From positions 2,952,519 through 3,016,518 of the forward strand of contig CALYLW010000041.1 of the NCBI GenBank assembly GCA_944989445.1: 64,000 nucleotides of DNA, in the 5' to 3' direction. This DNA is from Ampullaceana balthica (taxonomy: Eukaryota > Mollusca > Gastropoda > Lymnaeidae). Shown here piece by piece: positions 31,434-43,804 of this stretch. Every line of letters starts with the position of its first letter. Within the stretch, counting starts at the first letter, position 1. A program made the translations under genes and the position numbers. The notes under the pieces are model-generated. The model worked only from the letters and a program-made list of their open reading frames with translations. It made no database searches and had not been told where the DNA came from.

Positions 31434-32300
31434 GACTATAAATCCCTTATATATGAGACATAACTTAAAGTATTGATATGTTCAATATAATACACAACGC
31501 GCGACAAACATCTACAGACTGAAACCGACTCATCTCCCCTTGCTATAAAACCGGGGGGGGGGAGGTGTGGTCATCGATGGCTGGACTGAACTCCTGCACG
31601 TGGAGGTGAACAAAGCAGACGGCTACATTGAATTATATAGAGATAAACTAAAAAATGCATTAATTTAATTAGGGTACATTCGATTGATCTGCAATTTTGA
31701 TAAAATGCATTGTTAGGTAACACAAGTCTATGTGCAAAATTTCAGCTCGATAGCATCACGGGAAGTGTGTCATTTTTTACTTTTGTTTTTCCCCCTGACA
31801 GACCGACCAAGAGAACTAACAGTATTGATTATTTTCAAACATTTACAGACTGAATCTGTCTTAACTCAAGTTTGCTTCATAACCCCGTGGGGAGGGTGAG
31901 AGGGGAAAAGTCTGATCACCGATTCGCTTGACCGAGCTCAGCTTGACACGTAAAATGTAAACAAAAGCGCCGTGGTGCTTCGATGGGCCGCCTCAACGCG
32001 TCTACTCAATTTTTCACGTGGAAAAAAAACAATAACAAACAGTGAATTTGAATTACATACCTCATATAAGGATAAACTAAAAATGCATTAATTTAATTAC
32101 GGTACGATCGATCGATCTGAAATTTTGATACGATGCATTGTTAGGTGAGTCGGGTCCGTGTGCCAAATTTCAGCTTGATCGGATCACTGGAAGTGGGTCA
32201 TTTTTTACTTTTCTTTTTCCGCCCGCCCAGCCCATGAGATGATGAGAGAGATGATGAGATGACGACAGAGACGGCCGCGAAGTTAATATAAGGGATTTAA
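31434..32300 (+). repeat. Interspersed repeat R3, long copy with internal duplication
   Basis: Begins GACTATAAATCCCTTATATATG and ends AGTTAATATAAGGGATTT. Two successive internal modules each carry TTTACAGACTGAA or CTACAGACTGAA, GCATTAATTTAATTA and AATTTCAGCT blocks, so this copy is about twice the length of those at 22352 and 55141. Confidence 0.75.
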
Positions 32301-33474
32301 AAAAATAACTTCATTATGTATCCGGTGGGGAATGGATCCTAGTGATTGGGATGTTAAAAGAAAAAAACTTTATTTTAAGATTAGAACTCGATTAAATTTT
32401 GTCAAAGAAAGTGGCTGGTTTTAATTATGTATAGAAAAAAGAAATGTGTTGTGTGCATAGATCTTAATGCCACGAACCCACAAGTAAATGAGTTAGAAAT
32501 GTTATCGCATACATTGATCGGTCTAGGATCACAAACAGATATCGGCAATTGCTTTCTTAAATTAAGTTGAAGTCTTTGAAAGATGAAAGATGAAACTAAA
32601 GACCGATGCTTTAAATGTAACTTTTGAAATGATAAAAAAAAACAACAACAACAACAGGAACTTACTGAAACTTAATGTAGCACGATTTTACTGAGTGACT
32701 AATAATTGAATAATTTGTGTCAACACTTATCTCTTATCAAATGAAGCTTAATATTTGGCATGTAAAGGACTGACCACAAGTAGGCAGCAAACCACTTATA
32801 AAAACGTGCTTTTTTTTACCTCTATTTATTTATTCTTTGTTTCAGCAAGGGAATCTTCTGATTAAGTTCATGAGACCATTCCAAATAAATTTTAAATCTA
32901 TTGCAACAGTGTTACCTCCCTTATCACAATAATTATCAATTATTTTTTATCCTTCCCTTTTTTCCAATTTCGAAAATCAACCTCTAACAAATGTCACAGG
33001 AGGGCTTTTCTGCAAAATCCCTGAAACCGTTGCGCTTAAGCCCGCTGATAATTACTTTTTGATCGATTAAAAGCAACATTTTTAGCAGTTTGTATTTTAT
33101 TCGAACCAAAGCACAGACCGTCTTGCACTCCAGGACAATTATTTTGAGGCAGAATCGTCTGATATAGTTATGCGTTTACAATGCATCTTTCGATATTTTC
33201 TTATAGCAAGTTAAAATATAATCCCATTGGAACCTAACAATCACCAGTAAGATAATAAAATAATTACAATAATAAATAAATTATTTCTTTAAAAAAAAGC
33301 TCAGCAACAAAACTGGCATACCTTACCCTTTTTTCTTCTGGCCAAACTATATACTTCTGCGTGTTCTGGTTTCGCTACTCAGTCAGCATTACGTATGTCT
33401 ACTTCTTCTACAAAGCTTAACATTTCCTTATGAAACAAATGTGCTAAAGAATGGGATATTAAAAAACAACAACA
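32301..33474. other. Non-coding stretch
   Basis: No coding or repeat family is recognised; AT-rich. Confidence 0.35.
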
Positions 33475-33770
33475 AACGCCGTCGGAAGGGTAGCGTAGCT
33501 GCCAGTTGTTCATTACGCAAATTAGGACTGAGCATCCAGTGTCCAACATTAAGCTACTTCCACGGGATAGGCACCAGAGTACACGCCGACTGTCGTGTAT
33601 GTGCCATGGCCCAGCAGGTGGTGACACATCAGCTGGCAGAATGATAAGTTCTGCGGTGATTGGGGATGCGGACAGGCCAGGCAACACTAGAACTGCAGAA
33701 AGATACTTGAAAAAAACGATGCCATTGTGTTGAGGCTCGCCGCAGGAATCTTAAGAGTCAAATAGCTCAA
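33475..33770 (+). mobile_element. LINE ORF2 C-terminal remnant, frameshifted
   Basis: Reads F-I-T-Q-I-R-T-E-H in one frame, then Y-F-H-G-I-G-T-R-V-H-A-D-C-R-V-C in another. These align with L-V-T-Q-M-R-T-E-H and Y-F-H-R-L-D-H-N-R-D-S-N-C-R-H-C in the remnant at 59302..59709. At least one frameshift separates them; it is a dead fragment. Confidence 0.75.
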
Positions 33771-34970
33771 GCTCCCAACGAGAATGTCAAATCGCCGAGT
33801 ATTTAGAGAGGACAGTGCTTCATATAATATTGTTTCCCCATATTTCCGAAGGTGTCTACTTCGGTGATTTCTATTATCACGGCGCTTAAAGATGGCAATA
33901 TTATAACCCTTTTAACAGGCTGGGAAGATCGAGGACTTATACCTTTTGCAGGAGGAGACATGACAATGTGTTAAAAGTATATTGCGATTATTTTACGCAA
34001 TATAATTCATAGTGCTAAAATTTTCAGACGAACGATGATGTGTAAGATGTGAATCGGGGAATTTCAGTTGGAACACGAACGCACGTAATCGCTTTAGACT
34101 TTAAATCTATCAACATCACTTACATTTTTCAGGGACCGCTCGAAACTTCGGATACGGCTCTGTGGCTCGAAATGCGCTCTTACCGAAGCTCAGGAATGCA
34201 TCTTTAAAAAAAATGGGTAGAAAAGGATTTTTAACAACACGCTTCTATTTCAACGAAATAAAAAAGAAAAAAAATAAATTATTCGCGCACACAACGGTTT
34301 CCTTTCTCAGGTCTCGTTGCAAGATTTGCGGCTAACAGACAGGCACACATAATTGGATGCTAAATTAAAGCGTGTCAAAATAAACACCACCCCTCATAAA
34401 TAATGAGACACCGGATGAACAACAAATCTTTGCTTAATAACAATATATGTTTTCTTTAAATTCATTAAAAGTATATTTGTGTTTGCCAGCTAAATAAATA
34501 ATGTTAATCTTCGTGGTTCATTTAATAGCAGCGGCGTAAAGTGGTTTTCGGCCGCCCGAGGAAAATCCAATTTTGCTGCAACCCAAACATATTATTAGAA
34601 GGTATTATTTTTCAGTAAAAATTCTCTTCAGAAGAGAGTTTTGATTGAAAAATAAGTCCTTGAAATTTATAAATTACTTTGTCAGAAATAAATATTGATA
34701 CCTTTCCTTTCTGTATGAAAAATCTAAAATTTCCGCTCTTCCTGATGCAAAAACCTTTGATGGCAATCTCAATATCAATAGGATCAGTCATTTTATATAT
34801 GCTCAATAGCAAAAAAAATGTCAATTCCTATAATGCACCCATTTTTGGCTCGCAATTGATTTGTGAATAACTGAAGTTTAAAAGAGCTTCTCTAGCAACA
34901 GGTCTTACGCATGAGAATTGTAAGGTCTGTTCGACTTGCTGTTGTTATTTGTCCGTCGTGATCGACGAGG
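33771..34970. other. Non-coding stretch
   Basis: No gene is recognised; reading frames are short and unlike known domains. Confidence 0.35.
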
Positions 34971-36212
34971 GCCATTCTCATCATATTAGCTATGAGTGGC
35001 GGCAGCTTGCTGTGTCTAGGACCATTCTCATCATTTTAGCTTTGAGAGGTGACAGCTTGCTGTGTCTAGGACCATTCTCATTATATCAGCTATGAGCTGC
35101 GCAGCTTGCTGTGTCTAGGACCATTCTCATCATATCAGCTATGAGCTGCGCAGCTTGCTGTGTCTAGGACCATTCTCATCATATCAGCTATGAGTGGTGA
35201 CAGCTTGCTGTGTCTAGGACCATTCTCATCATATCAGCTATGAGTGGTGGCAGCTTGCTGTGTCTAGGACCTTTCTCATCATATTAACTATGAGTGGTGG
35301 CAGCTGGCTGTGTCTAGAACCATTCTCATAATATTAGCTATGAGTGGTGGCAGCTTGCTGTGTCTAGGACCATTCTCATCATATCAGCTATGAGTGGTGG
35401 CAGCTTGCTGTGTCTAGGACCATTCTCATCATATCAGCTATGAGTGGCGGCAGCTTGGAGTGTCTAGGACCATTCTCATCATATCAGCTATGAGTGGTGG
35501 CAGCTTGGTGTGTCTAGAACCATTCTCATCATATCAGCTATGAGTGGCGGCAGCTTGGTGTGTCTAGGACCATTCTCATCATATCAGCTATGAGTGGTGG
35601 CAGCTTGGTGTGTCTAGGACCATTCTCATCATATCAGCTATGAGTGGTGGCAGCTTGCTGTGTCTAGGACCATTCTCATCATATCAGCTATGAGTGGTGG
35701 CAGCTTGGTGTGTCTAGGACCATTCTCATCATATCAGCTATGAGTGGGGGCAGCTTGGAGTGTCTAGGACCATTCTCATCATATCAGCTATGAGTGGTGG
35801 CAGCTTGGTGTGTCTAGGACCATTCTCATCATATCAGCTATGAGTGGTGGCAGCTTGGTGTGTCTAGGACCATTCTCATCATATCAGCTATGAGTGGTGG
35901 CAGCTTGGTGTGTCTAGGACCATTCTCATCATATCAGCTATGAGTGGTGGCAGCTTGGTGTGTCTAGGACCATTCTCATCATATCAGCTATGAGTGGCGG
36001 CAGCTTGGTGTCTAGGACCCATTCTCATCATATCAGCTATGAGTGGCGGCAGCTTGGTGTGTCTAGGACCATTCTCATCATATCAGCTATGAGTGGTGGC
36101 AGCTTGGTGTGTCTAGGACCATTCTCATCATATCAGCTATGAGTGGCGGCAGCTTGCTGTGTCTAGGACCATTCTCATCATATCAGCTATGAGTGGTGAC
36201 AGCTTGCTGTGT
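34971..36212. repeat. 50-bp minisatellite, about 25 copies
   Basis: Unit CATTCTCATCATATCAGCTA then TGAGTGGTGGCAGCTTGGTG then TGTCTAGGAC. Copies near the left edge are more diverged; the central copies differ by one to three bases. The segment CATATCAGCTATGA is partly palindromic. Confidence 0.98.
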
Positions 36213-36865
36213 CCTCTGGTGGCTTATCAGACATATACTTGCCCGAAAGGGTGTCCACATGTAGGACAATGGGCGTTCGAATTAAAATAGGATTAAATTG
36301 TGCAGAGTAGCTTCGAGGCATAAACAGCGGAGTATGTTTGATGGATAAATTGGGATGTAATCCATTTATTTGCTTTCATTATTTTGACACTTTTACAATC
36401 TCGCTCATGCGCTAATAGTAAATTACTAATCCATAAATAAATTGTGGACATTTTTTTGTACCTTAAAAGTCCCTCTTCACAGAAGAAATTTGATAAGTTG
36501 CTGGTTAAATTTAATTGATCGGATACAATAAATTTAGCTTCAGCAAAAGGAGAGGCTATTAAACTTAAAGAATCAGTTACAGATAACGAGACATGTGTCA
36601 TGCTCTCGTACTACTTCAGACTCTTTTTTTTAAAGTTCGCTAGAGTTAATATCAGAAAACTTAAGAAGATCCAATATAGAGTTTGAAGTTTTAGAAATAG
36701 GAAACTTTCACTTATATTAGAATAGTTTGTTCAGCTATTTTATTACATTCCTCCTTGAATTTTCTTTTATTTAGATAAAAAGCTACACACTTTTAAAAAA
36801 AAACTTAATAAAGCGACGAGGAATTATTCAACGTATTCCCTCCCCCTACTTACTACGCCGCTATT
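36213..36865. other. Non-coding stretch
   Basis: A 102-codon minus-strand frame (36601..36293) is the only open stretch; it shows no domain I recognise and is probably chance. Confidence 0.3.
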
Positions 36866-36873
36866 ACATAGAG

Positions 36874-37934
36874 CAGTGGTTCCTAACCTTTTGGGGTCCA
36901 TGCACCCCTTCAGATGCCCAAAAAAGTTCATGCACCCCCTCATGAAACTTGCAGAAAATGCATAATAAACTATGTTTATTTTAGGAACACAACAGTTTTG
37001 ACAATAGGCAACAGGGAATTTAGTGAGAGATCTGATGCTTCTTATGATCAATTAGCGATTTAAATCTGGGGACTGTTTTGTACAAAGCAACTCCCATGTC
37101 ATCTTCTGCACTCAACTTATTCCTTGCCTTGGTTTAATCGTCAAAAGGGTGGAGAATCCTGCTTCACAGAGATAGGTAGTGGCAAATGGAAGGTGAGTCA
37201 GTACTGCCCTCAGTACTGGCTAGTTGTGGGTAGGAATCTAGCTGGGCGCACCAAATTTCAATCAAGGTATTGCAACTGAAGTCACTCCTCAGTACTTCTC
37301 TGGTTCTTAAATCAATCAGGTCATCTTTAGCAAGGTCACTGTCATCAATGTTTTCTAAGTCACAGAGAAAAGGATTGCGAATCCAAAGGTCTTTCATAGA
37401 AATTTCTTGACAGAAATAACCATCAAAGGATTTTTGCAATGTTGAAAGGTGCTCTGAAATTTCCCCTTTGATGTTGTCAGGCAGTGATCCCTCAGTGCTT
37501 CCTTCTGCAGCAGATATTACAACTTCATCCAAGAGTGGAGAGTTTGCCAAGTTGGACTTTTCTAGTCGTCGTTGGAATAGTGGCAGTTTGTTAAGGAAGG
37601 CTTGCAATCTCTCAGTACCATCCATTACAGTCACAGCAGGTCCATGAAGAGATGTGTTCAACTCATTCAAGATGGAGAAGATGTCAGGCAGCTATGCCAA
37701 GTAATGAATGAAATTTGCAGAAAGATGTACCTTTCAAAAAGGTTGTATATGGGCACCCTTAGACGCGGCATGCCTTGCTTATGGTTTACATTTTCAGATT
37801 TAGTTTTTCTTAATTTTTTTCCTATTTTTTTTCTTCCCCTTTTTCTTTTTTTTTCTCTGAAATGGTTCATGCACCCCCTGGAACCTGCTCATGCACCCCT
37901 TGGGGGTGCATGCACCACTGGTTAGGAACCCCTG
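36874..37934 (-). mobile_element. hAT transposon, internally deleted, with 8-bp target duplication
   Basis: Termini CAGTGGTTCCTAACC (left) and the inverse of CAGGGGTTCCTAACC (right), flanked on both sides by ACATAGAG (36866..36873, 37935..37942). ATGCACCCC motifs repeat inside both ends. The interior encodes the C-terminal third of a hAT transposase on the minus strand. At 1061 bp it is far shorter than autonomous hAT elements. Confidence 0.95.
37090..37715 (-). pseudogene. hAT transposase C-terminal remnant (ZBED5/SCAND3-like)
   Basis: Minus strand. Reads D-I-F-S-I-L-N-E-L-N-T-S-L, then V-T-V-M-D-G-T-E-R-L, then L-A-K-D-D-L-I-D-L-R-T-R-E-V-L, ending with C-E-A-G-F-S-T-L-L-T-I-K. This is the C-terminal catalytic and dimerisation region of the hAT branch that includes the domesticated vertebrate ZBED5 and SCAND3 genes. 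A frameshift (near 37165) separates the main 168-codon frame from the C-E-A-G-F-S block, and TGA follows shortly after. The N-terminal BED finger and first part of the catalytic domain are missing. It is not functional. Confidence 0.85.
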
Positions 37935-37942
37935 ACATAGAG

Positions 37943-38322
37943 GCATACAGCGCACTTGTTTCCCGTAGAGTTTAAGCAGTAGAAGGTGTTTAATAAGACA
38001 TTAAAATAATTAAATTAAACAGCAATTCGTCTCGGGTTATGCTAAGGACGTGGAGTGATCTACTTACACACAGGTGTTTTTGAAATGTTTGACAATCTCG
38101 TCACGCATGTCTCAATAAGACACGCTTTGTGTAATTAAAGAAGGATTATTCAAATGTGAATCACAAGCTCCTTTTAAGTCCAGGCTTGAGGCGTATTGAA
38201 GGAGCATCTGTGCATTTCAAGTATACTAAATACCAACAGGTTGATGTTTTTTGTTTTTTCTCCATGTTTGAATGTGTTGTGTCACAGATTCGTTAACGCA
38301 CCATCCAGTAACTGTCATGTGT
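37943..38322. other. Non-coding spacer
   Basis: Nothing recognised. Confidence 0.3.
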
Positions 38323-38609
38323 TATCTTATCTTATCTTATCTATACAGACGCTCCTTCTATGCAGAAGATAGTTGCGTCCACAGACCATGACAGATGATC
38401 TGTTGGCAAGTGATGCAGCATTCACAGGCCACGGCTTTGTGGGTTCCACGCATTACCCAGCCGCCTAACACTACAAGGTACCCATTCGGAGCGGGGTGAC
38501 TCAGGGACGCCCTAGGCCCCGGGAACAAACCCTTGCCTTCACACGGATTCGAACCCGTGACCGTCGGTACGACAGTCCAGTGCGCTGCCACTCGACCACC
38601 GCGTCCCCG
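38323..38609 (-). mobile_element. tRNA-derived SINE, full length
   Basis: Minus-strand copy with the complete head (GGGGACGCGGTGG), A and B boxes, body and GAAGGAGCGTCTGTATAGA tail plus a (GATAA)n end. GTTAT follows the head end (about 38612) and precedes the tail, a possible short target duplication. Confidence 0.92.
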
Positions 38610-39990
38610 CGTTATGTATGCTTTAGATGAGTACACGCGAGAGAATGCTATGAAAAGCAAAGCTACGTAATGTAAAGGGGATATAAATACTGTCAAAAAG
38701 GATGTGGCTGTACTTCATTATCTGTCCGGGCACATGGACTGAAACAAATGTGCTGCTTTGACAATGAGATAAAGTCAGCGTGACGAATAAATACGCTTAA
38801 TTAAAATCTGATGTGATCATTGTAACCCACCAATGGTTTTTCATCAATCTGACCCTTTAGGTATGCCATCTTTTCATTTTAATTTCAAAGGAATATTAAA
38901 ACTTTGAAATGAAATCAAAGCGTAATTAGTCATAGATATGCAGGTTAACAACGTTTTGGACGCACGCGGGAAAGTACTGGTACTCTCAAATAGTGCTGTT
39001 TCCCTATAAACGAAAGGTAACCATTAGTTAAATAAGCATAAATGAAGTGTGCTTAATATGAAATTAATTTCTAATTGTTTGCTAAACATTATATTTTAGA
39101 GTATATTAAATTAATATTTTAAAATAATTTTTCTATTATAAGAAAAGCCAACAATAAAAACTATCGACCAAGTACGCATATTCCCGATATAAGAAATTTA
39201 AGAAAATACAAAAATAAATACACATACATAACTTCAAATTTGAGATGGTCAAGCATCTTTAAAAGTTTTTTTTCCCAATTATTAACGTGTTTTTAAAGTT
39301 TTAAAGGTGTTTTATTAATTAATGGAAATAAATATTAATGTATTTAAATAGCATGACTTAATTTTTTTTAAATTAAAACTCTTTAAATGCTAATAATGTA
39401 CTTAAATAAATGTACTTAATTTCAAATATAGGATTAATATTTTCAAATATTTAAAATGCTTATCATATAAAAATCATTTCATTAGTTTTAAGGAAACATA
39501 AATTTATGTCCTTAAAAAATATTGATTAGGTAAAATTTGACAGGATTACATCAAAATTTAAAAAAAAATTGTTTGAAAGGAAAAAAGTTTAACACATTTA
39601 TGTGTGTAAATGCTTAGTTAAGAGAACGAGTATTTATTTATATACCGGGGTTAAACGTTTAAAAAAATTCTTTTAAGGGGGTAAACATTATGCAAGGGAA
39701 TAATATTTACACAAAAAATAATTTAGGCAACTGAGAGGGAGTAGATCATTTTAGTGTTTGTTCTCCGTGAATCATGGCAAATATAACACTAGGTGTATCC
39801 CCGCGTCCTGATACTTTACATTTGTGAAACATTCGATTGAAACCACTTGCCTGTGGTGGGATTTAATTATTCAGAAAATCTAGTCTTATGATATTATATA
39901 TAATTAGTAAATTAGTATTTAATCATCTAGTAGACTTTTATTCATTCAACAGTTCTCCATTTAGTAGTCTTTTTGAAAAGATAAACACGC
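38610..39990. other. AT-rich non-coding stretch
   Basis: Very AT-rich (about 39050..39650); no gene or repeat family is recognised. Confidence 0.4.
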
Positions 39991-39998
39991 ATGGTACT

Positions 39999-40136
39999 CA
40001 GAGGCGTAATTTGGTTTTTGACGCCCTTGGCACGATTATTTTTGGCGCCCTTTATTTAAATAAAATAATAAAAAATTTAGAGATTTAGCGGCGCCCTTGG
40101 CAACTGCCTTAATGCCAAGCCGTTGTTACGCCACTG
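39999..40136. mobile_element. hAT-type MITE with perfect 8-bp target duplication
   Basis: Flanked by ATGGTACT on both sides (39991..39998 and 40137..40144). Ends CAGAGGCGTAA and TTACGCCACTG are inverted repeats. The 138-bp body holds two GCGCCCTT motifs and no coding capacity. Same family as 28437..28583. Confidence 0.95.
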
Positions 40137-40144
40137 ATGGTACT

Positions 40145-40539
40145 GACACTATGAATGCAAGCCTACGCAAGAACACCTGTACCCGATACTATGTCATATC
40201 ATTTGATTTTTAACAAATTTCCCAGTCAGCTCACACGATAATGGTTTTAGTTTCTTGACATCACCCGTTAAAGGTTTCAGATGCATAGACTTTCACAAGT
40301 CCAAAAGTCCAGGACCAGAGGCTCTGCTCCCCTTGGTCAGCATGAGCATACATCTCACCACTGTGACAGACAGTTCCAAGCTGGGACTGTTTTAGTCAGC
40401 CATCCCCGAACTCCCCCTCATGAGTCAAACGAGAAATGACCTTCGTCGTTTCTATGGACATATAACAATGTATCTGGTAATAACATACTTTCTATATATG
40501 TTTACTGCCATCCTTTATTCTTGATATTTTATGAATTTA
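40145..40539. other. Non-coding spacer
   Basis: No gene is seen. Confidence 0.3.
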
Positions 40540-40876
40540 CGAGCAACAAAGCCCGTCCAAGGACGTTCCGTCACCGTTCGGTGGCATGTAGTAACTCCCC
40601 TCCAACAGCTGTTTCGACCGGCATACATGTGCATTGCGTCAAAAATACTATTCATTATAGTTAAAATAAATATCTCGTAAAAACAGAGCTTTTGACGATA
40701 AATCCCAACGCGCATAACTCAAAATAAAGTCTTGGAAGAAATACTGCACCAAAAATAACTCGTTTTGAACGTCCGCGTAAACGTGTTCAATATGATTGGC
40801 TGTAGGAGTCATATGTGTTTGAGGGAACAATCGCTATCGATGACCGCACAGAACATAGCATTTTATTATATAAGAT
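40540..40876 (-). repeat. Interspersed repeat R1, intact copy
   Basis: Minus-strand copy of the family at 16903..17535 and 23219..23560. It preserves GGTGCAGTATTTCTTCC, the uninterrupted version of the SINE insertion site in the 16903 copy. Confidence 0.82.
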
Positions 40877-41600
40877 ATTGAGAATTTTTCTGGTTATTAT
40901 TTTGGATTTTAAACGAGAGTGTTCTATCCCTCTCCATACTAACTTCGCGAGGTCTTCTGAAAAATGTCTCTTAGCTTGAAATTAGTCATTAGACTACATG
41001 TTTTGCTTTTAAAATTGGCCTCTTTTCGGCTTTTTGGTCTTCCAGGACGATAATTGGGTAACAATGCTTCTTTACTCATCTTTGGGAAAGACACCCATCT
41101 GTCATCAAGGTTGATACATATATTTTTTCTTCTTGCACAACAGTGTTGTTTAAAGTATTTTATTATCTTAAAATTATCATATTTAAAGTCTGCAACTAAT
41201 ATGAGATGACACTATCTATATGTTATCTGTATAGCAAATAAATTATGCTCTATATGCGCCTAAAATTCACTTGATAGAGCACTTATTTAGTTTATTTGGG
41301 CATTTACTCTAAGGATAGTGTGGCTATTTATTAGTAATATAAAAGTTAAATCCATTGTGTTTCTTCGAAATGATATGATTAAATCTAACAAGTTTGAATT
41401 TCTAATTAATTCATATACTTGGACTTGAAGAAGGCTTGCCTTTCGAAAACAAATTAATTTTAAACTTAATCAAAAAAGGTATAGTATTTATTAAAATATT
41501 TATTTTAAGTAGTAGTATATGCAATATAAATGATAGTTTATTAAAATACTTTTTTTTATAAACATAACATATCGGGAAAGAGGAAGACATGTCACCCACG
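40877..41600. other. Non-coding stretch
   Basis: No gene is recognised. Confidence 0.35.
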
Positions 41601-41935
41601 TCTGCGATTTAAAGATGTCTGTCAAAGGGACATGAAAGCAGCCAGAATACGCAGAAGCGACTGGGAGTGTAAGGAAGAAGACCTATCTATGTGGCGCACA
41701 GTTGTAAAGAGGGCGTCATAGTAGCCGAGGAGTGAAGGATGGAGGAGGCTACAGACAGAAGAGCTAGGAGACAGGCCAAAACATTTGGAAGCACAGAACT
41801 CGTGTGTAAAAGCTGTGGTAAAGACTGTCACTCAAGGATAGGACTGCACAGCCACTCGAGGAAATACAACCCAACTCAACGGTGATGCACCATCGTCTCG
41901 CGAGACTGAAGGATGCGATTATTATAAACTTAACA
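41601..41935 (+). mobile_element. LINE C-terminal remnant with zinc knuckle
   Basis: Reads R-F-K-D-V-C-Q-R-D-M-K-A-A, then W-E-C-K-E-E-D-L-S-M-W-R, two stops, then in another frame C-K-S-C-G-K-D-C-H-S-R-I-G-L-H-S-H. This is the C-terminal end of a second LINE type common in invertebrate and flatworm genomes as 'endonuclease-reverse transcriptase'. It ends with the ATCGTCTCGCGAGACTGAAG motif. It is dead. Confidence 0.75.
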
Positions 41936-42584
41936 TTCTATAAACAGAGATGTATTTAATTTACTTGTGCTTCAATTAAGATATTGTTGTTCAATATACA
42001 TAACAGGTTATTAAAATATTAGTGATGATTACGTATGATCGTTTAAAGCTCGTACACGAGGGTTCAAGTAGTGTTGCATCAGAATAAATGAATGTAATCT
42101 ACAAGGTCATATCTTATTTCCATACCAAAATACATGGGTAAAGTGACAAATAAATTCATTTAATTTTAATTTTTACAAATAAACCATCTTAGTAGATATA
42201 TTAGTAACCTTCATTTTGTTAGACATGATTTTAAAAAAAAATTAAATTTTTTTCATTGGTTTTTTTAAAACCTGTTTTTACGGACACAGGGAGTTTCCGC
42301 AAAAAAATAGAAGGCTATCATTGTGTTGATATTTTTTAAAATGACGTAAGCAGACAATGAAATACCCAAAACATGTTTAGAAATCGTTTAATGTATCACA
42401 AAAGACATTTGGACATAAGAATGAAACATAAATAAATAAATATTAAACAATATAATTTGCAATTGTCACACAAGTAGTGTATGTTAGTCCTGACGCGACA
42501 AATTTTAGAAAGCAGGGAAAACCAAATTACTACACCAATGCATCAAAAGGTGTGCAAATTAAAGATACGGTGAAAAAATATTAT
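41936..42584. other. AT-rich non-coding stretch
   Basis: Nothing recognised. Confidence 0.3.
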
Positions 42585-42790
42585 AAGACATCATTGTTTT
42601 CGCTGATATTTTAATTTTGGAAAAGGGAACAATGTAAAAAGAGGATTTGACGATGGTTAATTATAAAATCACAAAACAAAGGGGACCCTATTATATGACA
42701 TCATTGTTTTCGCTCATATTTTGATTTTGAAAAAGGGAACAATGTAAAAAGAGGATTTGATGATGGTTAATTATAAAATAAAATAAAACA
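42585..42790. repeat. Direct duplication, about 110-bp unit, two copies
   Basis: The block from GACATCATTGTTTTCGCT through ATGGTTAATTATAAAAT is repeated almost exactly. Confidence 0.9.
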
Positions 42791-42935
42791 AAGGGACGCC
42801 GTAGGCGCCCTACAACCCCTATTATAACATACTTTGTGTACATTTCAGAAAGTTTAATATTTCGTATTTATCAAACAAGGACTAGTTAGTTGGGATTTTG
42901 AAAAAGGTCAGCGCCGTAGGCGCCCTAAAAAAAGT
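42783..42935 (+). repeat. Interspersed repeat related to 6318..6480
   Basis: Bounded by two GCCGTAGGCGCCCTA motifs in direct orientation; the inside matches the inverse of 6318..6480. Confidence 0.6.
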
Positions 42936-42998
42936 GCATTTTTTATAAAATAAATAGATTTCAGCAGAAAACTTCCGTCATTTTTGACGGGTGATACT

Positions 42999-43001
42999 CT
43001 A

Positions 43002-43079
<78 letters not shown>

Positions 43080-43080
43080 T
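42999..43080. repeat. (AT)n microsatellite
   Basis: Uninterrupted TA run of about 78 bp. Confidence 0.97.
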
Positions 43081-43422
43081 AGAAATTTACCCTAAAAGTT
43101 TTATTACGTAGTTGAAAATATGCCCATTATTATTTGTTATGTATGTGAAGGCGAGGATTTAAATTCGGCCTTCTGGTTATAATATAACTAGATTTTGTGC
43201 TTAGGTAAGTCTTGTTAATACAACTTTCAGTTGGTCAGAAATATACATATGAAAAATTTAATTACATGGTATCTAATTCTGTGCAAATTTTATGTAAAAT
43301 GAAGAGGGCTATGAAACTTAAAAAAAAAGGCTTAATAAAGTATTAATTTAATTTAAAATCCTGCATACAGACATTTCTCATACGTATAGATCCAACGTAG
43401 CAAAGGATTGCATTCGGAATAA
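43081..43422. other. Non-coding spacer
   Basis: Nothing recognised. Confidence 0.3.
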
Positions 43423-43676
43423 GGGGCCATCCATAAAGTATGTCTCGCTATTTTCGAACAATTTTAACTCCCCCTCCCCCTGTCACAAATTGTCACAAAT
43501 CTCGAACAACAAAGTACGTCACACTTTTGGACATTTTTAAAATAGTACAATTATTAAAATTTAATTTAAAACACAGTGACGTCACACATGGTATGACCCC
43601 TCTCCCCTGTCACAAACTGTCACACTTTCTTACACCCCCTCCCCTCTTGAGCGTGACGCACTTTAAGGACGGCCCC
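43423..43676. mobile_element. MITE of the GGGGCCGTCCATAAAGTA-end family, TAA target duplication
   Basis: Inverted ends (left GGGGCCATCCATAAAGTA, right GGACGGCCCC), C-rich interior with CCCCTGTCACAAA, flanked exactly by TAA on both sides (43420..43422, 43677..43679). It is the cleanest example of a 3-bp duplication for this family. Confidence 0.92.
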
Positions 43677-43804
43677 TAACTGATTTTGATTTTTTTTTAC
43701 AAATTTGCCGACAACCACGATCACGTAAAAGATTTATACATTTACGACTCCACATGGTTAAGTACACTTCCACAAAGGTAACAGGTGAAAAAGAATTTAA
43801 ATTA

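Noticed and set aside
36293..36601. Minus-strand 102-codon frame
   Set aside because: No recognisable motif, no splice or promoter context; left as non-coding.
37602..37925. Plus-strand 107-codon frame
   Set aside because: It overlaps the hAT transposase remnant on the opposite strand and has a T/F-rich low-complexity end; no domain.
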